Source of the DNA: Adiantum capillus-veneris
Lineage: Eukaryota; Streptophyta; Polypodiopsida; Polypodiales; Pteridaceae
Assembly: GCA_014529385.2 (NCBI GenBank)
Contig: CM043942.1
Coordinates: forward strand, 31,524,969 to 31,588,968
Reading direction: 5' to 3'
Length of the DNA stretch: 64,000 nt
Positions 27,478-40,519 of the stretch are shown here, in pieces. The notes under the pieces are model-generated. The model worked only from the letters and a program-made list of their open reading frames with translations, ran no database searches and was not told where the DNA came from. The first letter of the stretch is position 1; the number at the start of each line of letters is the position of its first letter. The position numbers and the translations under genes were made by a program.

Positions 27478-28800
27478 CACTAATTCTGTAATCGGACACT
27501 CAAATGTCCTGAGACACTAAAGTGTCCTATTTTTCTAGCAAATTGTCATAATTATTTGGTGAATCTAGAAATAACCATCATATGCCACGTTCATAACTTA
27601 GGTCAGCTATGAGGTGAAGAACATAGCCAAATTTTACTTTTACCAAAATTAATACCAAATTAAGATTATAATGATAAATTTTAAGATGAAAAAATCGTAG
27701 AAATTTAGTGCAGTCTTAACAAAATTTTCATAAATTGAATATAACTTCTCATCAAAATAAGATTTTCCATAGATTTCAAGGTGTATGGATAGGAAAAAAC
27801 TTATTTTAGCAAGAAATTGAGCTTCATAACTTAGTTATGGAACTAAATTTTTGTTATAATCAAAAGACCAAAATCTTGAAAATGCTGACAAAGAGAAAAA
27901 TTTTGGTCTTTCAAGGCCTCTTTCATTAACATGATGAGGTTATGGGACAAAACCTAAGGTGTATAATGTATCTATAGGTCAATACCCATCAACTAAGCAT
28001 TTTTCAAGGGTTCAAACTCATAGGCATCTTGTAATTTAAGCTCATTTAAAAAAATTTGTAGTGCGTAATTTCTTGCCAAAAAAACCATTGCTATGAAAAA
28101 CTAATGAAAGTGTGTGTATAAATCTCCCAATTGTGTCCATATGAGGTGTTTGTATACAAATAAGTGACATGAACAAAAAAAAAATCAAAAGTGGACTTTA
28201 TTTTAAGGCTTATCTTTGATAAATAAAGAATCATAATTACCCCATGCGCAGTTTTTTGGATATGCCATAAATCACCAAGCGTGGCTTGCATAACCATTAA
28301 AAATCATCACCTTATGTAATGGAGACATAGATCTAGTATATATGCATCATAATACTTTGTAAATTTAGATGAACTAAATGTTTTTTTTTTATTGTTAATT
28401 GAATTTGTGAAAGTTGCATATTTGACCCACAAGACTTTCTATATTTAATTCTAGTCACAAAGAATTTTTTTTCTCACAATGAAAGTTGCCAAAATATCAA
28501 ACACATATATAAGTAGTTACTACAGATCATTGCATGCATCCTGCTCATTTTTTTCTTAGGCTAGAGTACGAGTTTTAATGAAACATTGAATGTTGTTTTG
28601 CGCAGGTTCTTTTCATGAGTGTAGTTATTATTGAGGTTATGATCAAAAGTGAGGAATTATAATTTCTATGAGTACTTTGAACAACATTTTATAGGTTTGC
28701 AAAAGCATTCCTTGAGATGTGTTCTAGATTTCATGTACCATTTTTATTTAAATTCGCAAAAAAAGGACACTAAAGTGTTCTTTTTGGTACCAAACTAGTA
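27478..28800. mobile_element. Possible old CACTA-ended non-autonomous element
   Basis: The left end starts CACTAATTCTGTAATC and the right end, reversed, starts TACTAGTTTGGTACC. Both ends carry nearby inverted GACACTAAAGTGTCC-type motifs. The 1,323-bp span is close to the 1,319 bp of the clearer element at 40520-41838, whose subterminal motif (GACACTTTTATGTCC) is similar. There are no coding domains. The TIRs are much decayed, so this is tentative. Confidence 0.35.
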
Positions 28801-31040
28801 TTAAAACAACATAAAAAGCTGATTTCGTGGGATAGAATCCAAAAAACTTTCTATTGAATATAAATTTGTATGCAACTTAGAATATCAATATGAACTCTTG
28901 AATACAGAGCTATAAAATAATGTCAAAAGGCAGTATGTTTGGGAGCATTCTTGTGTGTACGATAAGCCCATTTAAGCACACAATTAAAAAAGATCTAAAT
29001 TTGTGTCAAAAGCTCTATTAAAAGCTTACAAAATTATTATCCCCTTCCTTGCCCAATCCATTTTGGACTCTCTCTCTCTCTACAAAACACGGTAAATGAG
29101 CGTAGTAAACGTTTTAAGATTTTTATAGTGTGGTCTAATTGTTTGTGATACTTCTTTTTGCTTGTCGATACCCATATGTCCATTATTATCTTTTGTGTGA
29201 CTTCTACCCTTGTGGCTATTGTTGTATCCTCTAGAGAGGAGTTGTTTTCCTATGGATGATCAAATGGTTCATAGAAAACATGTAGTGTTCAACACAATTC
29301 TAATTGCTAGAGGGGTTCCATAGGTTCCATATTGCAAGCTAATCTTAGTTTGAAGATGCTCAACATTAATAACTCATCATTACTTTATTTTTTGCATCAA
29401 GTGACCAACTTGGTAGGCACCAAAGCAGATAATCATTGCATATAAAACACACATCATTGATACCTACTTATGGATACTCTCACATTCCCTCTCACATAGA
29501 TCTCGTTAGATCCTAGCAAACCTAATCCGTAATCACGCACCGTGCCAATAACAGACACCTTGTATTTAGGAGAAGATCAATGTAGAGTGAGGATGTTATT
29601 TTTAGGAGCATTTCCACAGAGGCCAAGGAAGGCAGAATCCTATATGGAACTACAAAACCATCTCACCATGAATGGCATCTGGATCGCAACCATCTAGGCA
29701 ATTTCTTACACCACGCACTTCCTCTACAGCCACATCAAAGACTAGCAGGACACGTTAGAACTCTGATATGTGTCTCCTTGTTGTTTACTATACATTAACT
29801 TTTATTGTGGTTCAAATTTCTCTATAGTGTTAAGTCAAGATTCCAAAAAATTTCTTCATGCTAGGTTTTCTCAAATTTAAGTTTCTAGTTCAAGCATAAT
29901 TCATTTTCTCAATTTATGTTTAGTTTATGTATCAAGATGACACGCTAGGAGACAACACTTCGTGACTGATTCTTTTTATTGATTATTTGAGTGCTAAGCT
30001 TTTGTACTATTCTGGTGGATGATTAATAAAGAATACCTATTTTCTAAGTGAGGTGGCATTTTCTATCTATAAACTCTATCGCAATATTTCATATTTAGAA
30101 TTGTTTTCTCTTGGACTTGCTAAACATAAAATAATTGTTTGATAAAGCATTTAAAATTCACCCTTCTACTTTATGGCCATGGGCATCTCAAGGGATTTAT
30201 TTATTGATGCACTAACAATTAATTATTGGCGATGATTGGTGGAAAAAGCACGGTCCCTCATAACAATGAAGGCACTTACTATTGAATTTTTTTTAAAAAA
30301 TATTGGATGGCCAATGAACATTTACCAACCTTAACACCTCTCATTATCATCTTTACTTGTATTAAACAAGATTCATATCATTTTTAATTCTCGTGATTTA
30401 CCAATCATTTCTCCCTTCAAAGGATATATTGGCAGGTGCCTATAACCCTTTAACTTTCTAATTCTGGTGTAAATTGTCATAAAAGGCCCCCATGTGCAAT
30501 CAAACTCAATATTCATCTGTATCACTATAGAGACTAAGTGGTAGTGCTATTCTTTTTTAGTATGTTTTGACATAAATTGATTTATCTTAAACATGATGGC
30601 ATCTTGTTTTATTTCATAACCAATTATTAGCACAAAATTGACACATTTTGTGGTGTTAGTTTGATAGTTATAGCTCTCTCCTACTTGTACGTCTCTCCAC
30701 ACACACACACCGGCACTTATATTTTCAATTGCAGTATATCTTCTAGGTACGTACATCAAATACCTCACTCCTCTTTTTATATTTTATTTACCTACATTAT
30801 CTTATGAGCTAGGAACCTAGCCATCTCTCACGTCGTTACTTAAGCTTGCACTGAATGAAATTTCTATTGAGATGATTTGACATTAACATATAACTACCCA
30901 CATGAGCTAAGATGGTTTGGGATAGTGGACAACAATTTCTAAGCACTTTGCTACTTAAACATATACCAATTTGTTGTCAAGCAAGTAGTAAATGTTTTTT
31001 CTTTTATGCATTGTCTAGTCCATTGGTCACATGCACACAA
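28801..31040. other. Unassigned AT-rich stretch
   Basis: No gene, RNA or element boundary was recognised on either strand. Open frames are below about 75 codons and lack motifs. Confidence 0.4.
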
Positions 31041-31266
31041 ATTTGCCGATTTAGGCAACACCAATTATCCGTGTAGTTTCGTTGATTTAGATAGCATTAG
31101 TATAGATTCACTGATTTAGGCAGCACACCAACAGACTCCCAACAAACAAGAGACTCACTGGTTTAAACAATACTAAGTGCAGATTCGTTGGTTTAGGTAG
31201 CATAAGTGTAGATTCATTGATCTAGGCAGCATGTTTCATTGGTGTCAATTCGCCGATTAAGCAACA
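31041..31266. repeat. Degenerate minisatellite
   Basis: About six diverged copies of a motif like GATTCATTGATTTAGGCAGC recur at uneven spacing of roughly 30-50 bases. The array has no coding frame. Confidence 0.7.
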
Positions 31267-32477
31267 CGGATCACAAATCATGTTGTTGTGGCTGGCAATG
31301 ATTTTGGATTGGACATTGAACTTGATCTGGATTTGGTTTATGATGAATGGTTGTCAACACTGTGTATAGAATTGGACTTGAAATTTATGAGAATTGATTA
31401 CTGACCGATGAGTGTGACCAATGATATCCCGATCCATCAAGAAATGATATACACTGCTTATTCTCATGGTATGGGACACTAGAATATGCAGTATGTGGAT
31501 GACGATAGGCATAAGTAAAATTGTTTGTGTAAGTTATGACCTCTATTTTGTTCCATGATATTTTTGACACATAATTTTAACCTTTGTTTTTGACAAGCAT
31601 GATTTGTAGATTCTTAACTTAGCAATTGAGGACAATTTCTTTTCTAATGGAGAGGTATGTAATGCAAATGGAAATATATTTATTATTGCAACTCACAGGT
31701 GGCAAAAGCATAAGCAGTCAAGGGACTATGTGAAAGGATATTACAATACTCTTTAATTAAGAGCTATGGTCACTGTACATTCGGGCAGACAATCTGTATT
31801 CATTAAGAAATCTATAAATAAATAGATGCAAGAGGAAAATGCTCACACTTGCACGGGGGGGACATTGCACCCGATGTCTGTGTCTTTCTTCTCTCTTCTC
31901 ATCTTTCCTCTCTCGTCCGGCCTGTGTAGCACTCCGCTCTAGGAGGTGGACTTGCTCTCTATCGCTCTCAGATCGTATATGGCATCGATCATGTGCTTGT
32001 GGGATTTGTCAAGTATGAAAATCTGTTGTTTTTTATGGTTTGTATCATGTTATTTCTAGTATTTTGTAGGGTCCTCAACACTCCCATCTTTAACATTGTG
32101 CTTGCTCACTACTTGCATATATGGCTATGCGCTTTCTCTTCAATCAAGAGATGTTTGCCCTTGGATTGGACTCACTTGGTTTAGTGATGCTACTTATGAT
32201 CGTAGATCTCATGTTGATGCTTGCTTATGCATGGTTACTCTATAGATTTACGTTGAGTCATGGATTTTACATTGTATACCTATTATAAAATTGTTTTATG
32301 CATATTGAGGCATTGGTTTGATGCGATTGATTAGGTTATGATTTTGTAGTGGTTAAGTGATCTCCACCTTACTTTTATGCACATGCTCTATTCACTGGTA
32401 TGCCATTTATCATGTGTGAAAATCCAGAGTCGATAATGATGACTTGTAAGAGATGACAGTCTCATAGTTGCCGATAT
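31267..32477. other. Unassigned stretch upstream of the copia relic
   Basis: No gene was seen. It may include leader or LTR sequence of the copia relic that follows, but no partner LTR was found in the window. Confidence 0.3.
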
Positions 32478-32793
32478 ATGCGATGTTGTCATTGTGGGCA
32501 CACATGGCACATTAGGCATTGCTATTTTAGATGTACGAGGCAACAACGAAGATGTATGCATGATGCATGTGAGGTTCTGACACAAGCTAGAGAGGTGGTT
32601 GAGTATGCCGCCGGTGACACTGCTATCAAATTTATCTCTAGTGTTCCTTTGCTCATATGCATGGTATAGGTGACACTTCTTCATGGTGGTTACTAGATGA
32701 TTGTGCATTCTTCCACATCACATCATGTCATGAGTGATTTAGCACCTTCTCTAGTGGGAGACTTGGTCGTGTGTGCGTGATTGATGGTTAGAC

Positions 32794-32796
<3 letters not shown>
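32478..32796 (+). pseudogene. Copia zinc-knuckle and protease relic
   Basis: In the plus-strand frame from 32478 the segment MRCCHCGHTWHIRHC resembles a CCHC knuckle with one residue lost between His and the last Cys. Further on, around 32680-32780, a frame reads WWLLDDCAFFHITSCHE followed by FSTFSSGRLGRVCV, which matches the copia protease region with the active-site Ser-Gly replaced by Asp-Cys. Stops interrupt the frame and a GA tract truncates it at 32797. It is on the opposite strand from the other copia copies in this window and its sequence differs, so it is probably another family. Confidence 0.65.
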
Positions 32797-32849
<53 letters not shown>

Positions 32850-33201
32850 GTTCTCCTTTTGCAATTGTTAGGGTTTATGAAGAACACATACGAGACAATG
32901 AGGTTATCCTAATGGTAGTAGGGTGGAAATATCGTGGTGGTTGCCAGTGCCTCTAATTGCATGTGCTCACCCCAAGTGCCATTTTGTTTACATTTAACCT
33001 CTCACATGATTCATTGTAATACTACAAACTAGACATGTAGCTAGAGATAGAGAGAGAGAGAGAGATAGAGAGAGAGAGAGACCTATATTAGCTCAGTTTA
33101 AATGACTAGACCTTTATTGGTTTTATGGGAGGGCCCTAAAAAATTCTTATATTTTTCGAGCACACTTCGTAAAGCTAGCCAAAAACAAGAAGTAGATATA
33201 G

Positions 33202-33265
<64 letters not shown>

Positions 33266-33278
33266 AGAAGAAGAAGAG
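32797..33278. repeat. (GA)n and (GAA)n microsatellites
   Basis: GA runs lie at 32797-32847, about 33045-33080 (with GATA interruptions) and 33204-33262, the last continuing as GAA repeats to about 33278. The open frame at 33102-33338 owes its Arg-Glu repeat to this tract. Confidence 0.95.
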
Positions 33279-33420
33279 AATTTTCAATGCGATATGGTCA
33301 ATTGCAAGAGACCTTTAAATCCATGCGACGAGTCTTGATAGAGGCAAGTGTACGTGCTAGCTAGGTTGAGTGAAATCCAACCTAAAAATTTTGAAACTTA
33401 CCCATATATAGAGCATCTAG

Positions 33421-35047
33421 TGTCATAAAATCTAATATCTAATATCTAATATCTAACCAACCCAAATGATTTTCTCATATAAAACTGATCACTTAATGTG
33501 GGAGAATAAACGGGAACAAGGGTTAAGATGTAGACATGTGCTTATAGATCTATCTCAACACGGGGCCAATGGTAAAGGGGCCCAAATAAGAGATGGTCTA
33601 TCAAAGAGCAAGGCTAACCAATGGAGCGTAAGACCTTAGGGTTATCTTCATTGAAGACCTCCAGTAATGCGCGTAAAAGTCCTTTGACCTTAGGTAAGCT
33701 AGGACAGAGCTTGAGGCGGGAACCCTACCCAGCTCAAGGTGCTTGTCCTGCTTGTCATGCTTGATGACTAAGGTGCTTGAGGTGCTTGAGATGCTTGAGG
33801 TGCTTGATGATTGAGATGATTGAGGTGCTTGACATGCTTGAGATGCTAGGGTTGCACTTGAGGTGAGAACCCAGCCCAAGCTTAAAGTGCTTAAGGGCCA
33901 AGCTTGTGGTGGGAACTGGGCCTATGCATGAGGGGCTTGAGGTGTCAAAAGGTCAAGATTCAGTCCCTACAAGGAACGGGCGAGCCCTACAAGAGGGGGG
34001 ATGAGAGAAAACACCCACACACTCACACAAGGCATGAATGGTACAAAGAAAGCAAAAGGACACTTGTCAAGTTCCTCCTCATGTTGCCCTCATGGTGTGC
34101 CTGAAGCCTATTGGTTGGCCACCCAAGGGGTCCAATGATAATTTAGGAGATTTAATTAATTGATTTTGCATTTATCAAGTCCTCTCTCTCAAAGGGGAAA
34201 GGGGGACACTTGTCCCAAGGCTACCCTTGCTGCTTGTAATGCCTCCTGCTTGAGATTGGCTAGGCCTGGAGGGGTCCAATGAGCTTCAAGCATGAGCTAC
34301 AAGGGGGGGTCGACCCAAGCAAGCTAGGGGGTTACTTAGGGGGTATACTCACCCACACACACTCACAAACACTCTCATTGTGTGCTATGCAAAGTGCAAG
34401 TGCTCCCTCTCCTTCTCCAAGCAAGTAGAGGTTGAGAGCCTACACCAACACTCTTGGCTATGGAGTGCAAATCCAACCAAGAGCCATGCTTCAATGCTTA
34501 AGCTTGCCATCTCCTTCTTCTTCATTACTATGCTATTATGTACGCTAGCAAGAAGAGTTATGATAAGTGAGGAACTAATTCTTTCTCCTATGAAATGTTT
34601 CTTCTGCCTCTTCCCTACCCTCATTCCGTGCTAGCTCTCTCCACCTTCGAAGGTGTTTGATGTCTTGGGAGTGAGGCTTTGGATAGTTAAAGCTTTCTTC
34701 AAGTTTATGTATTCTTGTGATGCATGAAGCTTTCCATCTTCATTGCATCACCTATGTCAGAAGGAACACAAAGATTGTATTGTAACAAGTCTCTCTTAAT
34801 GGGAGAAATCATAATACAAATGCCTATTGGAGGGGGGACCAGCTCCACATAAATCCGGTCCTCAAGTGTTGTCATGCTCTCTAAATTCTCTCTCTTACAA
34901 AAGTATTGTTCATGCCAAGTTAGCGAATTGCTATGATTATGTTGCTATTTTCAATTATGTTCACCCACTATGCTCACAAATTCATTTCTCAAAAGTACTC
35001 GCATTAATTTCCACTACTCTCAAGTTAAATAGGCCAATTCCATTACA
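33421..35047 (+). repeat. 5' LTR of decayed gypsy element (1,627 bp)
   Basis: It begins TGTCATAAAATC and ends CCATTACA. It contains (AATATCT)n at its start and a short-period GAGGTGCTTGA-type minisatellite at about 33770-33850. About 85 bases present near 34455-34540 are missing from the partner LTR. Confidence 0.95.
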
Positions 35048-35048
35048 T

Positions 35049-35060
35049 TGGTATCAAAGC
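35049..35060 (+). other. Primer-binding site, initiator tRNA-Met
   Basis: TGGTATCAAAGC lies one base after the LTR and differs at one base from the usual TGGTATCAGAGC. Confidence 0.9.
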
Positions 35061-35460
35061 ATTTGGTTTCTCTTTTCTTGCTTAAGAAGAGAGGTCCTTA
35101 AGTAGCCTATAAATGGTTGATGTTTTTACATATATTAGGGTAACTGGAACTGGGATCTATTATTGGTTTTCTTGAGCCCACTATGTAGGATATGGTGCAC
35201 ACCTTGGGAGCTTCGGACTTAATAATGGAGTCTTTTTAGACTTGCCTACGGCTTTACCATTATTGAACCATAAGAAGTCCAAAAGGAGCTAGCCCTCGGC
35301 ACCTCTGCTATGTTAGACCTACTCCTCTACTCTCTATAATTAACCACTTCGAGCCGTGGGTGTAGATACTTAAGAGCGATTTTCAAAGGCTAAGAAGAGT
35401 GGCAACTAAGGTTTTGAATTGCCAAAGCATACACTAAGTACATACATAAATTTTGTTAAC

Positions 35461-38400
35461 ATGGCTGACAATAATCAAGAGAGTAGAATGAACATTGATA
35501 GCTTTGATTTTGCACATGAAGGTGCTAATGATGATGCTCCCATGTTTGTGAATTATCTCGTCACTAGGTTGCAGCAAGCTATGGGTAACCCTGCTTTGCA
35601 AGACGAAGTTACTCAACAACTTCGTGCTTATGGAATTTCCCTTCCTCTCCAAGAGGAAAGAGAGCATAGGAGGCCTCTTGAAGAGACCCACAAAAGAAGA
35701 CTCACTCCCATTCAAGAGGAGGAATCCAAAGAGCAAGAAAGCAATAAAAGTTTAAGTTCCTCTAAAGACGTGGCTCCACAAAGACGGCGGTCTAGACGAT
35801 CGCCCACTCCTCCCAAGAGGGAAAGATCAACACATAGTCCTTCTCCTTGTCACTCCGAAAGGGATGAGAGGAAACAAAGGAAGAAAAGGGCTAGGAAGAG
35901 GTCACCCTCTTCTCCTTCTTCTTCACTTTCCTCCTCTTCTGACGAAAGCTATGGCTATTTTTCTAGAGAATAAAAGAGAAGAGGACATCGAAATCATTTC
36001 CTGCATGGCGAAGGTCACAAAAGCTAAAGAAGTTCAAGGAGGGAGGAAAGAGTATCTCTTTTCTCACCTATGATGGCACCTTTGGTGCTACCGACAAAGT
36101 GTTGGCATTCATCTAGCAATTTGATGCAGCGTTTGGAGATGAGGGCTTCACAGAGTCCTCCAAGCTATGCCATGTAGCTATGCACTTCCAAAAATCAGCT
36201 CGTCAATGGTGGGCTAACCTTTGTGGCAATGGTGAAGCCCCAAAGACATGGAAAACTCTACGAGTTTCCATCATGAAGAAATTCCTTGCAAGCGATGCAA
36301 AGGACAAAGTGCTTACCGAATGGCGCAGCTTGAAGCTTCTCTCCCATGAGTCTATCCACAAGTATGTAGACAAGTTTTGGGATTTACATCTCAAGGCTAC
36401 TGTCTTTCAAAAGATAGACTTTGCCGAGCAAAGGTAGCAATTCTGTGCGGGATTACCTGAAGAGATGGTTGAATACATCAACTCTCAACGGCCTGGTACT
36501 ATTAGCAAAGTAATCCGTCACACTTGCTTCACGCATCAATTTCCATCAAGGGGCTAGACGTAATGTCAAGCCCATGGAAAACGAAGACAAAAATGATGCA
36601 AAGGGGAAAACCAATGTTCAAAATTCTTCCCAAGGCACTTCCAACAACAACAACAACAATCGGTCCAAGGAGAAGGGAGTTTACAAAGGTAAAAACAAAC
36701 TCTCTCCTGAAGAGCTTGAAGCTTTTCGCAAGGACCATAAGTGTTTCAAGTGTGGGGAGCAAGGACATGGCTATCATTCTTGCCTCAAGAAGAATACTCG
36801 CAATGAGACTCCTGGGGCTTCCACCATCGAAGCTCCAAAAGAAGATGCTCATTGCAAAGGATCGTCACTTTCCTATGCTTGGGGAAAGGTAAGAGAGCAT
36901 GATGCCTTCATCTTGTTTGACCCTGGCTCTACTCACAACTTCATATCAACGGAGTTGGCAACCAAGTTGGATGTTCAAGCTTTTGAGATGGGAGATATGG
37001 TAATGGCTGACGTAGCTTTCAAGGGACAGCAAGCCTCTGTTACTCCCTTGATTGGGAAGTTGAGGCTTCGTGTCCAAAGCTATGTCGACAAAGAAGACTT
37101 CTTCATCTCTCCTCTCCAACATGAGGATGCTATCCAAGGGGCACCATGGTTTGATCGCATGGCTGCCAACATGAAGTTCCCTGAAAGGAGAATCTACTTC
37201 ACCTACAGCAGAAAGAACATGTATATAGATGCTAGTGAGTGTGGTCACACTATTCCACTTGTAAATCCTCTTGCTTTTGATAAGTCAATGAAGAGCTCAG
37301 TTTCTGCGTACATGATTTTTGTCAAAGAGTCTCTAAAAGATCCTAATGTTTCATCAAATGTAAATGGTAGGAATTAAGAAGAGTTAGAATTGTCTAATTT
37401 TCTAAAAGGATTCCAAGATGTGTTCATCGATGATATCCCTATGGACTTACCTCCAAAACGAGGGGATGATGACCATCGCATTGAGCTCCTTCCAGGAAGC
37501 TCACCGCCTAACAAGCCTCCTTATCGAGTCTCACAAGCTCAACAAGAGGAGATCATGAGGCAAGTATAGGAATTGGTAGACAAAGGGATGGTGAGGCCTA
37601 GTTCCTCTCCCTTTTGTTCTCCAGTTCTTTTAGTGCAAAAGAAAGATGGTACATACCATATGTGTGTGGGCTATCGACGAGCACTAAACCATATCATTAT
37701 CAAAAACAGATTTCCCGTGCCTTGGGTAGAAGATCTGTTTGATAATCTACAAGGCTCTACCTACTTTAGTAGGATTGACCTTTAGAGTGGCTATCATCAA
37801 ATAAGGATAGTGGATGAAGATATCCTAAAGATTGCGTTTCGCACAATGTTTGGTCTTTATGAATATCTAGTCATGCCTTTTGGCTTGACTAATGCACCAG
37901 CTACGTTCAATCGTCTAATGGAGAATTTTTTTAAGACCTTATCGTAAATTCACTAGAGTGTTCTTTGATGATATCATCATCTACTCCAAGTCTTTGAAGG
38001 AACATAAGCAACATCTCCAAGTGATTTTTCAAGCATTGAGGGAGAATAAGCTTTTTCTCAACCAAAAGAAAAGTGATTTTTTCCTTCAAGAGATTCAATA
38101 CTTAGGTCATATTATCTCTCAAGATGGTATCCGTATGGATCCATCAAAGTTAGAGGTAATAAAAGCATGGCCTAACCCAAGGAATCTACATGAGCTAAGA
38201 AGCTTTATTGGTATGTGTGCATACTATAGACGCTTCATAGCAAAATTCTCTCAAGTAGCAAGACCACTACACGACTTAACTAAGAAGAACGTTAAGTATG
38301 TATGGACTGCTAAGGAGCAAAATGCTTTTGATAAGATCAAAGAGAAGCTTACTTCCCAACCAGTCCTCGTACTTTTGGATCTCTCAAAGCCATTTGAGGT

Positions 38401-40178
38401 CCAATGTGATGCCTGTGGTGATTGTCTTGGAGTAGTTTTGCTTCAAGAAGGGCATGCCATAGCATATGAGATCTGAAGGCTCAATATTGATGAACGAGTC
38501 TTGGTCATTTATGAGAAAGAGCTTTTAGCTGTTCTACATGCCCTAGACACATGGAAGCACTAATTATTGGGGACTCCATTTATTCTACGAACCGATCACC
38601 AAAGTCTCAAGTATTTCATGATGCAAACCAAGCTTTCTGACAAACAAATGAGGTGGGCAAATTTTCTATCACAATTTAATTTTCATATTGCTCACATTGC
38701 TGATAAGCACAATCAAGTGGCCGATGCACTTTCGCGACGACCAAAAGTTAATGCGGTGTCTATAGCTACTCACAATGATGTGTCTTCTATGATAGATGAG
38801 TATGCTACTGACCCTGACTTCAGAGACATTATGTCAGTCCTTGCTTTGGTGAAGAAAGAGGAACCATTCACCTTGCAGGATGGTTATCTTCTCCACGGCA
38901 ATAGGCTATGTGTTACACATTCCCTTCGTGAGAAAGTTATATATGAATCCCATGCTCCTCCATATGCGGGGCATAGAGGTATTCAACCTACTCTCCAAGG
39001 AGTAGAGACATACTTCTATCATGAAAGTGGACATACAAGAGTATGTCTCAAAATGTGTAGTATGCCAAAAGACCAAGTATGATAGAGGGAAGCAACCTGG
39101 ATTACCCCAGTCATTGCCTATCTCAAATTAACAATGGGAGAGTATATCCATGGATTTCATCTTTGGATTACCCAAGTCTATCCATGGGAATACAGGAATA
39201 TGGACAATAGTCGATAGGTTTAGCAAGCAAGCACATTTTATTCCTGTCAAAAAGACTATTAAGGCACATCAAATGGCAACTCTCTTCATATCTCAGATTT
39301 TCAAGCACCATGGATTACCCACATCCATCGTGTCAGATAGAGATCCTAGAATGACCAGTCTCTTTGAAAATCTAGGAACAAGATTGAATTTCTCTTCAGC
39401 TTATCACCCACAAACGGATGGCTAAAGTGAGATAGCCAATCTTACAATACTCAATCTACTCAAGACTTATGTTACCGAAGTAGATCAACGCTCACAATGG
39501 GAAAAGTACTTACCTCTTGTAGAGTATGCCTACAATAATACTGTACATACTTCTATGGGAAAAGCACCTTTTGAGATCATTGAGGGAAGACCTAAAAGTC
39601 CCTTGCTACTCAAAGTACATGGGAAGATCTTTGCCGCCGATGAATATAGCCGTGACCTACAAGAATCTTTTCAAAAGATTAAGGAGGCTATATCCATCTC
39701 TCAACAAAGGCAAAAAGCTGTTGCTGTTGATAAGCACAGAAGGGCCTTACTGTTCAAAGAAAATGATTGGGTCTTACTCAAGTTTCCTAAGGCTCGATTA
39801 AGGAAAACGACGGGCAAAAATCCTACGGGCCATCAAAAGTATTATGCTAAACTAGCAAAAAGATACTATGGTCCTTTCCAAATCTTGAAGCCCATCAATG
39901 AGACGGCTTATCAACTCAAGTTGCCCAACCGTTGGCTAATACACAATGCCTTTCATGTAAGCCTACTTAAGCCCTACAAAGGAGACCCACCAAGTGAACC
40001 AATTATTGAAGACCCTCCCGAAGTTGAAGACCAAGAAGAGGTGCTACAACCCGAAGCTATCCTTCGGCATGAAGACAAGGTACTAAGACATGGTAAGATT
40101 ATCCGACGGTATCTTATTAAGTTCAAAATTATCCTTTTGAAGATGCGATATGGATGCAAGGAATACAGCTTAAGATAG
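35461..40178 (+). pseudogene. Gypsy gag-pol pseudogene
   Basis: The start MADNNQESRMN is at 35461. An Arg/Ser-rich stretch ends at a stop at 35971. Gag continues in another frame (ARQWWANLCG near 36200). The frame from 36574 carries a CCHC knuckle (CFKCGEQGHGYHSC) near 36740 and the protease motif FDPGSTHNFIS near 36920. Reverse transcriptase follows ([16 protein letters not shown] near 37610, FDDIIIYS near 37965), then RNase H (VQCDACGD near 38405, TDHQSLKYF near 38580), integrase (AGHRGIQPT near 38970, MDFIFGLPKS at 39150, SDRDPRMTSLF near 39335, a stop at 39423 at the usual DGQSE site), and a chromodomain-like tail near 40090-40170 that leaves frame through a one-base loss. At least four frameshifts and around eight in-frame stops are visible, with a short deletion after MTSLF. 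It is not functional. Confidence 0.92.
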
Positions 40179-40519
40179 TATGAACCTTGTCAATGCTTAC
40201 AATGCTACATTAGAGTAAGCAAATGTACAAATTTCTTTTAAATGACTCATGTTTTGTCTTATAAGACTAGTCCTCTTTTTAATTGTGCACAAATTTAACT
40301 AGTATGCATGCTTAGAATCATGTTTGTGATGACGACGTTTCTCAAACACCAAGTAGAATTTGTCACTCTACTTTAAGAGAATGAAATGGACTAAAGAGCA
40401 GACATGCTTGCGACAGCTATGTCTCCCAAGCACCAAATGGATTAGTCATCCATCTTGGAAAGATCTCGTAGGGTAAAAAGGGATCCTCTACCCGCTGAGT
40501 AAAATTGACTAATGACTAA
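40179..40519 (+). other. 3' untranslated region of decayed gypsy element
   Basis: Non-coding sequence between the pol pseudogene and the nested CACTA-ended element. No motif was recognised. Confidence 0.5.
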
